26,282 bases of DNA from CAYPXJ01 sp964414595. Its GTDB lineage: Bacteria > Pseudomonadota > Alphaproteobacteria > Rickettsiales > CAIJLX01. The position numbers were made by a program, and so were the translations under genes. Below the pieces are notes generated by a model, which did not search any database, had not been told where the DNA came from, and saw nothing but the letters and a program-made list of their open reading frames with translations. The stretch covers positions 1-26,282 of the forward strand of contig CAYPXJ010000023.1 of NCBI GenBank assembly GCA_964414595.1. The letters run 5' to 3'. This document shows, piece by piece, positions 15,765-22,713 of this stretch. Positions within the stretch are counted from its first letter, which is position 1, and each line of letters opens with the position of its first letter.

Positions 15765-18670
15765 ATCGCTGGCCGTTTGTCCAAAGCTTGGCGGTTCTTT
15801 GCCGCTTTTTTTGCCGCTTCTACTTGCTGCTCATGTTGTTCGGCGATAACCTGAAGCGCTTTGCCCGCTTCTTCCGAATAAAGTCCGCGTTCTTCAAATA
15901 ATTTGATAATCACAGAATCATTTTGCATGGTCTGCTTCACGCGTTCGAGCGTTTCAAGGGGCACCACGCCTTTCACCTCTTTATGAGGGAAATGTATTTC
16001 TTGTTTGGTTTTTCCCTTTTCTTCCCACTGGTATTTTTCCTCTGGATTAGGATCATCGGGATATTTTGTGTGATACTCTTTTTCTAATTCTTGAGGGCTT
16101 TTTCTGCTTTTTCCTGGCACATAGGTATGAATGGCGTCGGCATCAAGTACGACGGGTGTTCCATCTGGCAATAACCCGATATTACTCGTGCGAACGCGAT
16201 CTTTATGGTCAATGATGTCCCACGGCAAAAGCCCGTCTTGAAGCGCTTTTTTATAGATCGCCCGTGCGTGCTGTTCTGTAACGCCTGCAGTATCTACTTC
16301 GGGAAGAACTTCAATTTTGAAATTTCCGATTGTGTGTGTTTCGATGGGTTGCAAAACATAGGGCAGGTTTTTTCTGGGGCTTTCTGTACCATCTAGTGCA
16401 ATGCGGATAATTTGATTTTCTGTCGTGTGGAATGTAATCGCATAACTGCCGTGTCCAATGGGTTCTAGGCCCCGGTAGCCCAGTTTTTTTAAGCCTTCGA
16501 TAAGTTCCTGGCGCGCTTCAGGCATTTTGTTGATCGTCTGAGCGGTATAATTTTGGGCTAGCGCCGGAAGAATTGTATAATTCCCTATCTCATGCGTGGG
16601 TTGGAAATATCTACCCCGATCAGTTCCAAAAATTTCTTCACGTAATGCTTCTCGCTCCCTTATTAATGCGACATCTTTTGCATCATTTTCGCGTAAATGG
16701 CGTTCTTGCATTATTTGTTTTGCAGAAGTTTGCAATATCTCGGGAAAGATAATTTTGAAAGATTCTTGCGCGATTTTGCCACTGCGTAAATCCGCGTAGC
16801 GCCCAGCCTTTTCCAACTCTTGCGGCTTAAAACTATCAATTTCTTCTGCGGTAAAAGCTACTAACGTACTTTTTGCTTCCGCTATTTCAGCAGGAAGAAA
16901 AAATTCGCCATTCACATTGGCCGATGCCTTTATAGCACCTGCTTCTGCGGGATTCGTAAGCGACATATTAGCGACATTATATCGGCGCGCGGTTTCCAAA
17001 GGCACTTCAACATAACTAATCTGCACGCTGTTTACGAGTCGTGGGTCTCCCCGATCGTGAACATAAAATAATGCGTCTTCCATAGTAAGGCCATACCACC
17101 TGCCCTGTGCAGCTTTTGCAGCTTGTTTCTCCGGAGAAAGTTCATGGCTATTCGTTTCTCTAAGGCCTTTGCCTTCTTTTACCTCACCACGAAATAGGTA
17201 GACATGGCCTTCTTTTGCTGGAGGCAGCGCGTCTAAAGCGCCTACAAGTTTATTCGTAACGGTGTTTATTTTCTCTTCATCAAGCACAAGTTCAGGCGGT
17301 TTCGGGCGAGGTGCGGGTTTGGGTGGTGGTGGTGGTGTAGGCCCTTTGCCCACAGCTTCCCGTAAGGGGTTTCCGTTTGGTCCCCACGGCCCTTGCTGAT
17401 GATTCATCTGCACTCCACCCACCTGCATCGGCAGATCTAATTCCGACAAAGAAATTTTGGGGAATAAGTGCAAACCCACATCTTCAATAGGTACGGCACG
17501 CGTTTCGCTGGGTGTAAGCGGAACTTGCTGCGGGCCTTCGGCAAGAATATCCTCGAGTGTTACGGGCCTCAAAATCCGATCCAGTGCAGGTGTGTCAGGC
17601 TTATCGATTTCCATATTACGCGGATAGTTCGTGCTAGGCTGAGCCGGCGCGTCCCCTAGTATCTGTTCGAGCACATTTTTTCCCTGACTTTCTTCCCAAC
17701 CGGCGCGAGCGTTTCTTGCATGCGCCTCCTCTTGCATAACATTTTCCAATGCCTGCGTGAGAGGATTGGGCGTCTCACGTGCGGTAAGAATTTCGTCAAG
17801 CAATGTCTGATGGGTAGGCTGCGGTATAGGATCGGCAGACGAAATATTTTCCATTTTATCAACTGCCTTAGCAAGTCGAGCCCAAGTTCGCAGTTCCGGA
17901 TTTTGACGATAGATCGCTTCCATGGTTGCGTCGGTGCGCGCTCTGGTTTGGCGAATGTCTTGAATTTTATCCGCCATGGGTAAGAAGCTTTCTTGACCTA
18001 GCGTTATTTTTTGGTCGAGAACGATTTTATCGGTACGCGAAATAGGTTGTACGTCGATATCTAGACTTTCTCCCATGCCTTTCAAAAATTGATTGAAGCT
18101 ATCGCGATCACCAAAATTGGGATCAAGCGACTTGGAAAGACGAATTGAAACACGCCCATCAGCACTGTCAGGCGTTACGAATACGGTTATTTTACCGTGC
18201 TTATGCGATGGTATTTCAAGGCTATAGGCGCCGTCTTTTTCTGTTGCCTTGATAGATTTTTTATCAACCGCAAAGCGCCAGCCTTCACGCTCCACATACT
18301 CTTCCAGAATTAATTTTGCATGATCGGCAGGCGTCATATCATGATGCGTGCGGGTAAATTCTTCCCAGACTGCGGCGCGCGCCGCCTTTAATTCGATTTT
18401 GCGATTATCGCAGAAATTTTGAACCGACTCGGCACCTTGCGTCATAGAGCGTGCAAAGCGTGCCGCCTCTTCCGGACTTTTCAGTGTAAACACCCCAACA
18501 CGCTCATCCGTACGAAGATCCCACTGTTTTGCTGCGGCGCGCAAACCATCGAAGCGCTCTAACTTACCCTCTTGCAGCGGTATGGAATGGAGCTTTGAAG
18601 CATATTCAAACAGCGCTTTTTCCGGCACAATCACCAGATTATTATGCGTATGAATTTTCTCTGCCGGCAT
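15731..18670 (-). CDS. Multidomain effector-like protein with ADP-ribosyltransferase-like and kinase-like regions
   Basis: A 979-residue protein, probably delivered into other cells or acting on signalling. Residues 1-440 are mainly helical and unrecognised. A Pro-rich linker lies near 443-462. Residues about 485-625 resemble ADP-ribosyltransferase toxins: YLFRGE, then GRWYGLTMEDALFYV, then GEFFLPAEI, at the positions of the family's Arg, aromatic/Ser-Thr and Glu motifs. Residues about 730-850 look like an atypical kinase: glycine loop IGHGSYAITF, IIRIALD in the VAIK position (Arg for Lys), and SNIGLLPDG then VVLDADAI resembling the catalytic Asn and metal Asp. The tail is highly charged. No signal peptide is present, so a type III/IV/VI-like route or intracellular use is possible. 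All function is inferred from motifs. Confidence 0.78.
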   Translation of the reverse strand: MPAEKIHTHNNLVIVPEKALFEYASKLHSIPLQEGKLERFDGLRAAAKQWDLRTDERVGVFTLKSPEEAARFARSMTQGAESVQNFCDNRKIELKAARAAVWEEFTRTHHDMTPADHAKLILEEYVEREGWRFAVDKKSIKATEKDGAYSLEIPSHKHGKITVFVTPDSADGRVSIRLSKSLDPNFGDRDSFNQFLKGMGESLDIDVQPISRTDKIVLDQKITLGQESFLPMADKIQDIRQTRARTDATMEAIYRQNPELRTWARLAKAVDKMENISSADPIPQPTHQTLLDEILTARETPNPLTQALENVMQEEAHARNARAGWEESQGKNVLEQILGDAPAQPSTNYPRNMEIDKPDTPALDRILRPVTLEDILAEGPQQVPLTPSETRAVPIEDVGLHLFPKISLSELDLPMQVGGVQMNHQQGPWGPNGNPLREAVGKGPTPPPPPKPAPRPKPPELVLDEEKINTVTNKLVGALDALPPAKEGHVYLFRGEVKEGKGLRETNSHELSPEKQAAKAAQGRWYGLTMEDALFYVHDRGDPRLVNSVQISYVEVPLETARRYNVANMSLTNPAEAGAIKASANVNGEFFLPAEIAEAKSTLVAFTAEEIDSFKPQELEKAGRYADLRSGKIAQESFKIIFPEILQTSAKQIMQERHLRENDAKDVALIREREALREEIFGTDRGRYFQPTHEIGNYTILPALAQNYTAQTINKMPEARQELIEGLKKLGYRGLEPIGHGSYAITFHTTENQIIRIALDGTESPRKNLPYVLQPIETHTIGNFKIEVLPEVDTAGVTEQHARAIYKKALQDGLLPWDIIDHKDRVRTSNIGLLPDGTPVVLDADAIHTYVPGKSRKSPQELEKEYHTKYPDDPNPEEKYQWEEKGKTKQEIHFPHKEVKGVVPLETLERVKQTMQNDSVIIKLFEERGLYSEEAGKALQVIAEQHEQQVEAAKKAAKNRQALDKRPAMCLKKSSPIRR
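15806..15812 (-). other. Candidate -1 frameshift slippery heptamer A AAA AAA
   Basis: On the minus strand the 979-residue frame reads GCA AAA AAA GCG, placing A AAA AAA exactly in the X XXY YYZ phase needed for -1 slippage (as dnaX A AAA AAG). Slippage would continue into the 630-residue frame, giving about 1599 residues. A short GCGG/CCGC stem follows directly. Alternatively an A may be missing from this homopolymer in the assembly. Confidence 0.45.
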
Positions 18671-18700
18671 GCGAATTTTCGCCTGTTTGCGTTAGGTTTA

Positions 18701-18749
18701 AGGATAGCAAAATTGTGTTAATAATATGTTAATCTTTTGCCTTTATACT
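18701..18749. promoter_or_regulatory. Symmetric divergent promoter around a CtrA-like box
   Basis: TTAA-N7-TTAA at 18718-18732 (TTAA-N7-TTAAC on the minus strand). On the plus side TATACT (18744-18749) lies 11 bases away, directed at the lipoprotein gene. On the minus side TATCCT (18706-18701) also lies 11 bases away, directed at the effector gene. The plus -10 ends 7 bases before ATG 18757, so that mRNA may be leaderless. Confidence 0.5.
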
Positions 18750-18756
18750 AAGGCGT

Positions 18757-19512
18757 ATGGAACCCACGCGCCGCACTTCACGTCTCACACAAATGGCTCT
18801 CAGCCTTGTTTTGGCGGGGGTTGGCTCGTTATCGACCGGTTGTTCCTCGCCCCTTTCTTTCGCCCGTAAGAGTCAAGTGCAGCATGAGCACGATGCGGCA
18901 GCACACGTTATGCAAGAGGCTACGTATTTCGAAGGCCGGAATGTGGTAAATCAATCCTTTCAAGAATACGGCGCCGCGATGGAGCGATTTTTTCGGGATC
19001 TTAAAACACAGCTTTCCGAGGCGCGAGGTCTTGGGCAGGATGTGTTTTTAACTTTCAAACATCCCGAAGATAATGATGGCATTGCAGCCGTCATCGTCAC
19101 CATAGATGGCGCAGAACATGAAGATCTGACCCACCGCAGTAGTGCCGGGTATAATAATCTTTGCACCATGGGAAGCCGTCTTGAGCGCCGGCTTGGCATA
19201 GGAAAGCGTGGAAATCCAGGCAGTTTGGATGAGTATCTAAAAAGCAATACCGGCCTGTTTACCAGCGCACGTTTTGATGCCTCATTTGGTGTAAAAGGGG
19301 TGGTCTATAGCGCGCTGGATCATGCAGAACTCGCAAAAGACCCTTCCGTTCTCCTTGAACTTCGTAAGTTGGAAGAACAACTAGCGGCGCCGTCTGGCGG
19401 TACCTATCACCAGAATGCCTATTCAAATTCGTATTCGCGTGGGGTAAGAAACGGGCTGTTGCGGCCGCTTGAGCAGCATGCGCGCGGCGAAAAGCCCATT
19501 ATTGGGTTATAA
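18757..19512 (+). CDS. Putative lipoprotein of unknown function
   Basis: A 251-residue protein. The N-terminus has basic residues (RRTSR), a hydrophobic core and LSTGC at about residue 29, a near-lipobox, so it is probably a lipoprotein. The mature part begins Ser/His-rich, has a helical region near 55-80, a mixed alpha/beta middle (VFLTFKHPEDNDGIAAVIVTI) and a Tyr/Asn/Ser-rich stretch (YHQNAYSNSYSRG) near the end. I recognise no family. AAGG lies just before ATG 18757, but the -10 is so close that this site may not be transcribed. The gene is divergent from the effector gene and shares its CtrA-like box, suggesting coordinated expression. Confidence 0.75.
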   Translation: MEPTRRTSRLTQMALSLVLAGVGSLSTGCSSPLSFARKSQVQHEHDAAAHVMQEATYFEGRNVVNQSFQEYGAAMERFFRDLKTQLSEARGLGQDVFLTFKHPEDNDGIAAVIVTIDGAEHEDLTHRSSAGYNNLCTMGSRLERRLGIGKRGNPGSLDEYLKSNTGLFTSARFDASFGVKGVVYSALDHAELAKDPSVLLELRKLEEQLAAPSGGTYHQNAYSNSYSRGVRNGLLRPLEQHARGEKPIIGL

Positions 19513-19529
19513 CTCAGCTATTAATTGAA

Positions 19530-19745
19530 TTAGAGACGAGAACCGGGCTTCAGAACCGGAGCATGCGCAAACTCATTATTCGTTTGCTGTTCCCAACCAA
19601 GCATATCTACCATTGAAAGAACCGGGTTTGCCGTATAGGGCTGTGGAGAAAGGTCCATGGCGAAGGCGTTATCCACACCGAATGCAAGCACCACACCTAA
19701 GGTGAAAGCAGCTACTGCGCGAACCGTCATCATTTTGCTTACCAT
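19530..19745 (-). CDS. Small exported protein of unknown function
   Basis: A 71-residue protein with a typical Sec signal peptide (MVSKMMTVRAVAAFTLGVVL then AFA at about residue 29). The mature peptide is only about 42 residues, Pro/Asn-rich, ending KPGSRL. Start 19745 is chosen over an upstream ATG at 19775 because AAGGAG sits 7 bases before it. It converges on the lipoprotein gene with a 17-base gap. I do not recognise it. A CtrA-like promoter lies upstream. Confidence 0.75.
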   Translation of the reverse strand: MVSKMMTVRAVAAFTLGVVLAFGVDNAFAMDLSPQPYTANPVLSMVDMLGWEQQTNNEFAHAPVLKPGSRL

Positions 19746-19781
19746 AAAAACGCTCCTTATCTGGTTTGTTCTCATAGTTAA

Positions 19782-19813
19782 ATATTAGCAAAAAATGGTT
19801 AATAAGTCATTAA
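19782..19813 (-). promoter_or_regulatory. CtrA-like promoter of the small exported protein
   Basis: On the minus strand TTAA-N7-TTAACCAT (box at 19813-19799) matches the extended CtrA consensus. TAATAT (19787-19782) lies 11 bases downstream of the box, the same spacing as at the 18.7 kb and 25.7 kb promoters. There is no good -35 hexamer, as expected for an activator-dependent promoter. Confidence 0.5.
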
Positions 19814-19935
19814 TATTTTATCTTTTTTATCAAAAAAAGTTACGAAAAATTATAAGTCATTGATTGGATTTCTTAAGTTATTGAATCATATGAATTGTAT
19901 TCCTATCAAAGATCAATAGGTTCATTTTTTGACAC

Positions 19936-19963
19936 GAAAAAAGGGCGCTCGGGGGCACCCTTT
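19936..19963 (-). terminator. Intrinsic terminator of the micropeptide unit
   Basis: On the minus strand AAGGGTGC pairs with GCGCCCTT (one G-U pair) around loop CCCCGA and is followed by a run of T. It lies 26 bases after the stop of the 19-residue peptide. A second hairpin, ACTCAT/ATGAGT at 19964-19982, precedes it. The 190 bases beyond it (19746-19935) hold the small exported protein's promoter and nothing else I can support. Confidence 0.75.
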
Positions 19964-19988
19964 ACTCATTGTAATTATGAGTTACAGA

Positions 19989-20048
19989 TTAGAACAAGCC
20001 GGCAACGCCGTTGAACACGCTGTAAACGAGATAAGGGATAACGTACAT
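19989..20048 (-). CDS. 19-residue hydrophobic peptide
   Basis: ATG 20048 is preceded by GGAGA with about 6 bases spacing, a good ribosome site. The product is MYVIPYLVYSVFNGVAGLF, almost entirely hydrophobic with no charged residue, so it would sit in or on a membrane. It starts 12 bases after the stop of the 24-residue peptide and is followed by an intrinsic terminator. It has no cysteine and no obvious leader. Function unknown: small membrane-protein subunit, toxic peptide or signal are all possible. It is shorter than gene finders report. Confidence 0.55.
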   Translation of the reverse strand: MYVIPYLVYSVFNGVAGLF

Positions 20049-20060
20049 ATTTGCTCTCCG

Positions 20061-20135
20061 TTAGTTAAACGCCATGGATAAATAAGGCCACATCATCACA
20101 AAGCCATAGATACCCATTGCAACTGCTAATTCCAT
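20061..20135 (-). CDS. 24-residue hydrophobic peptide
   Basis: The frame from ATG 20135 encodes 24 residues starting MELAVAMGIYGFVMMWPYLS, a single hydrophobic segment with one acidic residue near the N-terminus. No strong ribosome site lies right before it; AAGGAG occurs about 45 bases upstream, overlapping the promoter spacer. The 5' untranslated region has four TATAG repeats (20136-20163). It is followed closely by the 19-residue peptide, whose better ribosome site supports a two-gene unit. Function unknown. Confidence 0.5.
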   Translation of the reverse strand: MELAVAMGIYGFVMMWPYLSMAFN

Positions 20136-20170
20136 GTTTTCTATAATTCTATAACTATAAAACTATAAGG

Positions 20171-20199
20171 TGTATAACAGCTCCTTTGCCTTTTGGCAA
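20171..20199 (-). promoter_or_regulatory. Sigma70-type promoter of the micropeptide unit
   Basis: On the minus strand TTGCCA (20199-20194) and TATACA (20176-20171) are 17 bases apart, about 35 bases before the first peptide's ATG. The -35 is part of a small TTGCC/GGCAA inverted repeat. Confidence 0.5.
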
Positions 20200-20263
20200 G
20201 CACTTTTATCGCGGCTTTATAGGCGCGTTGCCTGATTTCAAATAGTCTAGTTAATCCAGCTGG

Positions 20264-21007
20264 TTACAGTGATGTGCGAATGCCCAGTACGCAGTCTATA
20301 TTGCTGCTGGAGGCGTTATAATTGGCTCCTACGGCGGCCTGGTCAAGGCAGGTTGAGGGTTTATCACCATCCGCAAAATACCCCATTACATTGCCCGTCA
20401 GCGGCGCGCCGTCGTCCATTTTCAAATCGATGGCCATCGCGCGCGCGGGCGTAATACCGCCGGTCAGGGTTGCCGGTTCGTTCTGTAGGTTTGAAGCCGC
20501 GCCGGAGTAGACCAGCACATGGCGTCTCCAGGTGATTAAAAATTCCTCCGGCGCGATTTCACCCCAGCGGCCAAAATAGGCATATTCAAACTGGCTTAGT
20601 TCAAAGGGTCCTTCCGGGTAATTCTGAAATTCGGGGTTAAACTGGCGGGTAAATAACCCCGCCGCATGCAGATGCTGCCACACATTTTGCTCTTCATGGC
20701 CCGAACCCTCCGCCAATGAAAATTCCACCTTGCCGTTACCGTTTCCGGCGCAAGGGCCAGTATGCTTACAAGGCGCTTCGCCAATCAACTGAGGTTCCCG
20801 TATATCCCCGGGCAGCGCCTGAAATTTGGTATAAAAAACATTCAGCGTCGCGTCGATATCCTGCGAAAATTTTACCGCGCGTTGCACGTTGGCTGATTCC
20901 TGCACCGCCATACCGGCAAAGACACCGCCTATCACCAGCCCGATAATCACGAGCACTAAGGCAAGTTCGACAAGGGTAAAACCTTTATTGTTTGGGAAGC
21001 CCTGCAC
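20264..21007 (-). CDS. Type IV pilin-like / pseudopilin protein
   Basis: A 247-residue prepilin-like protein. The prepilin peptidase site is NNKG|FTLVELALVLVIIGLVIGG, with Glu at +5 and one long hydrophobic helix, followed by a globular domain containing FYTKFQALPGDI, typical of alphaproteobacterial type IV pilin-like proteins. Several cysteines and an acidic middle follow. GTG 21007 is the natural start, giving a 7-residue leader. An upstream ATG at 21052 in frame lies deep inside the rhomboid gene. The start overlaps the rhomboid gene's 3' end by 23 bases, so translation is probably coupled. It is the last gene of the Cys-rich/rhomboid operon. No pilus assembly genes are present here. Confidence 0.82.
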   Translation of the reverse strand: MQGFPNNKGFTLVELALVLVIIGLVIGGVFAGMAVQESANVQRAVKFSQDIDATLNVFYTKFQALPGDIREPQLIGEAPCKHTGPCAGNGNGKVEFSLAEGSGHEEQNVWQHLHAAGLFTRQFNPEFQNYPEGPFELSQFEYAYFGRWGEIAPEEFLITWRRHVLVYSGAASNLQNEPATLTGGITPARAMAIDLKMDDGAPLTGNVMGYFADGDKPSTCLDQAAVGANYNASSSNIDCVLGIRTSL

Positions 21008-21599
21008 GGCCAAAATGTAGCAGCACGCAGGCAAATATGCCAACAAAAGCACCCCCTACGTGTGAAGTATGGGCGGCGTTTGTGACTAAAAAATCAATTC
21101 CAAACATCGAAAGGGCAACTTTTCCTATTACGATGGCGGTAAAGACGGTTCCCCAAAATCTGTCTAAGAGAATAAAGAAATAAGCGAGTATGACGTAATA
21201 CGCGTAAAGCGTTCCCGAAAAACCGACAACGCTGCTATCGGGTGAGGCCGTTTGCATCCACGCCCACGCCTCAACGCACATCGAAAAAGCCGTAAGTAAA
21301 AGCATGTGCAGCGAACCTATGCGTGGCTCCAGAAAATATCCGAGTATCGCCAGCGCGATAAAATTATAGAGAAAATGTTCCGCATTGCTGTGCACGAAAT
21401 TCGCGGTAAAAATGCGCCACCACTCCCCTGCTTGAAAATCTGCGGCAGTAAACGCAAGCTTCCCTGCCGATTGCTGGAAGAACATAAATTGCAGCGTTAT
21501 CAGCACTAGAAAGAGAATTGTAAGCCGGTAAGGGCGCAAAGAAAACCCCGGTACTTCCACCGGGGTTTTTTGTTTTGAAGCCTTGCGCTTTTTAGGCAT
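20985..21599 (-). CDS. Rhomboid intramembrane serine protease, rhombosortase-like
   Basis: A 204-residue polytopic membrane protease with the core helices of a rhomboid. TM2 carries the H-x4-H-x3-N motif (HSNAEHFLYN) preceded by WRIFTANFV. The catalytic serine is in GFSGTLYAY and the catalytic histidine in AHTSHVGGAFVG. The compact size and WR-(L/I)-(L/F)-T context match rhombosortases, which process C-terminal sorting tails of exported proteins. The start ATG overlaps the stop of the preceding Cys-rich gene (ATGCCTAA). Three likely substrates are encoded directly upstream. A strong hairpin lies within codons 10-20. A general rhomboid role is the alternative. The protease family is certain; the sorting role is inferred. 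Confidence 0.88.
   Translation of the reverse strand: MPKKRKASKQKTPVEVPGFSLRPYRLTILFLVLITLQFMFFQQSAGKLAFTAADFQAGEWWRIFTANFVHSNAEHFLYNFIALAILGYFLEPRIGSLHMLLLTAFSMCVEAWAWMQTASPDSSVVGFSGTLYAYYVILAYFFILLDRFWGTVFTAIVIGKVALSMFGIDFLVTNAAHTSHVGGAFVGIFACVLLHFGRAGLPKQ
21542..21571. terminator. Terminator-like hairpin inside the rhomboid 5' coding end
   Basis: AAAACCCCGGT (21542-21552) pairs perfectly with ACCGGGGTTTT (21559-21569) around a 6-base loop. On the minus strand it is followed by a T-rich run (TTTTCTTT), on the plus strand by TTTTTTG. It falls in rhomboid codons 10-20, just after the substrate genes, and could attenuate transcription into the protease and pilin genes. Confidence 0.6.
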
Positions 21600-22140
21600 G
21601 TTGTCTCAAACGCCGGCGGAAGAGAAGGGGTAACGCGAGCAACAAAATGAGGGATAAAGACAATGTTTTACATTTACAATCGACGCATGTTTTCGTTCCC
21701 GAGCAATGCTTATCTTCCTCACAAGATTCTCCATATTCCACGATACCATTTCCGCAGGTGGCAGTGGGCTTTTTCTCACAGCTGCATATGCCAAATTCGT
21801 CTGCAACACACATTTTGCCCGAGCCGCATTCATCATGCGTTTTGCAGCTGCTGGCCCCGCCGCAATTTTCTTCGGGCTTCATAAAACACTCACACTTAAT
21901 TTCAGTATCAATCTGGTGTGTATTGCACACACCCGTTTTGCCGCCAGATGAGCACGTAGCATTTACGATACAGACGTTGCCACCGCACCCACCACTGCCA
22001 GCCGCATTCGGCAAATCCAGATCCTGCGCCATGGCTTCAAACAAACCAGCTACTTGTATAGGCTCAGCATTTTTTGCCTGTGCTTGTGAAATACAAAACA
22101 GGAAAATCAGCACGATAGCGAATAAAGTTTTTATGCGCAT
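21592..22140 (-). CDS. Cys-rich secreted protein A with C-terminal sorting-like tail
   Basis: A 182-residue exported protein. The signal peptide ends near SQAQA. The mature N-terminus has KNAEPIQVAGLFEAMA, shared with the next two genes. The body holds about 18 cysteines and CGNGIVEYGESCEEDKHC, like the DUF4215 repeats of myxobacterial surface proteins. The C-terminus is CKC followed by a hydrophobic helix (LSLSLILLLALPLLF) and RRRLRQHA, the Cys-hydrophobic-basic layout of MYXO-CTERM and similar sorting tails. AGGGG precedes the ATG. It is the gene directly before the rhomboid protease and overlaps it by 8 bases. Presumably the tail is cut and the protein displayed on the surface; function unknown. 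Confidence 0.83.
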   Translation of the reverse strand: MRIKTLFAIVLIFLFCISQAQAKNAEPIQVAGLFEAMAQDLDLPNAAGSGGCGGNVCIVNATCSSGGKTGVCNTHQIDTEIKCECFMKPEENCGGASSCKTHDECGSGKMCVADEFGICSCEKKPTATCGNGIVEYGESCEEDKHCSGTKTCVDCKCKTLSLSLILLLALPLLFRRRLRQHA

Positions 22141-22158
22141 GAAGAACCCCTGGTTAAA

Positions 22159-22713
22159 TTAAACATGAAGCGATTTTCGGCGGAAGAAAAACGCCATTAA
22201 AAGTGCGGATACCATTAAAAGATTTAAGCCATCTTTCTCACATTTACTACAGCTCTCATTACAACTGTAGCCGCTTAGGCAGTGGTTGCTGCATTCATTG
22301 GTGCTTGGTTTGAAGGCACAAAATGGTGTTCTACAGTTGTTGTTAAAACATTTTTCACCGCTGCCGCAATCCGTATCACTATTACATTCTACGCAATTAC
22401 ATGTGCCATTATCGCACGTACAAAGACTACTATTTGCGCAATCGCTATTTTGGTTGCAGCGTTTCTGGCACTCACAGTCACCACTACTTGGATTGCTTTT
22501 ACATTTTCCCCAGGATCTATCTGTAGTAGAAGAACCCGGTTCATCACAGCCGCCGGAACAACCGGCAGAAACACTACATCCGCCGAAATTTAAATTCACA
22601 TCATCACCCGCCATGGCTTCAAACAAACCGGCTACTTGCACAGGCTCTGCATTTTTTGCGTAGGCTTGTGAGAAGGAAAAAACAAGGGCAATGAGAAAAA
22701 TGATCAACCGCAT
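22159..22713 (-). CDS. Cys-rich secreted protein B with C-terminal sorting-like tail
   Basis: A 184-residue paralogue of its neighbours. The signal peptide (MRLIIFLIALVFSFSQAYA) is followed by KNAEPVQVAGLFEAMAGDD. The body has about 22 cysteines in short CxxC and CxC spacings (CTCDNGTCNCVEC) and no recognisable domain. The tail is CSKCEKDG, a hydrophobic helix (LNLLMVSALLMAFFF) and RRKSLHV. It starts 5 bases after gene C and ends 18 bases before gene A. The first 120 bases are nearly identical to those of gene C, while the bodies do not align well, pointing to duplication with strong divergence of the exposed part. Confidence 0.83.
   Translation of the reverse strand: MRLIIFLIALVFSFSQAYAKNAEPVQVAGLFEAMAGDDVNLNFGGCSVSAGCSGGCDEPGSSTTDRSWGKCKSNPSSGDCECQKRCNQNSDCANSSLCTCDNGTCNCVECNSDTDCGSGEKCFNNNCRTPFCAFKPSTNECSNHCLSGYSCNESCSKCEKDGLNLLMVSALLMAFFFRRKSLHV

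Noticed and set aside
7672..18670. Type I secretion genes or an insertion sequence near the giant genes
   Set aside because: No ABC transporter, membrane-fusion, outer-membrane, transposase or inverted-repeat signature was found in the window.
21647..22162. 171-residue plus-strand open frame opposite Cys-rich gene A
   Set aside because: Antisense of a well supported gene with signal peptide and ribosome site; its composition mirrors Cys codons (His/Ala/Thr-rich), and no promoter or ribosome site was seen.
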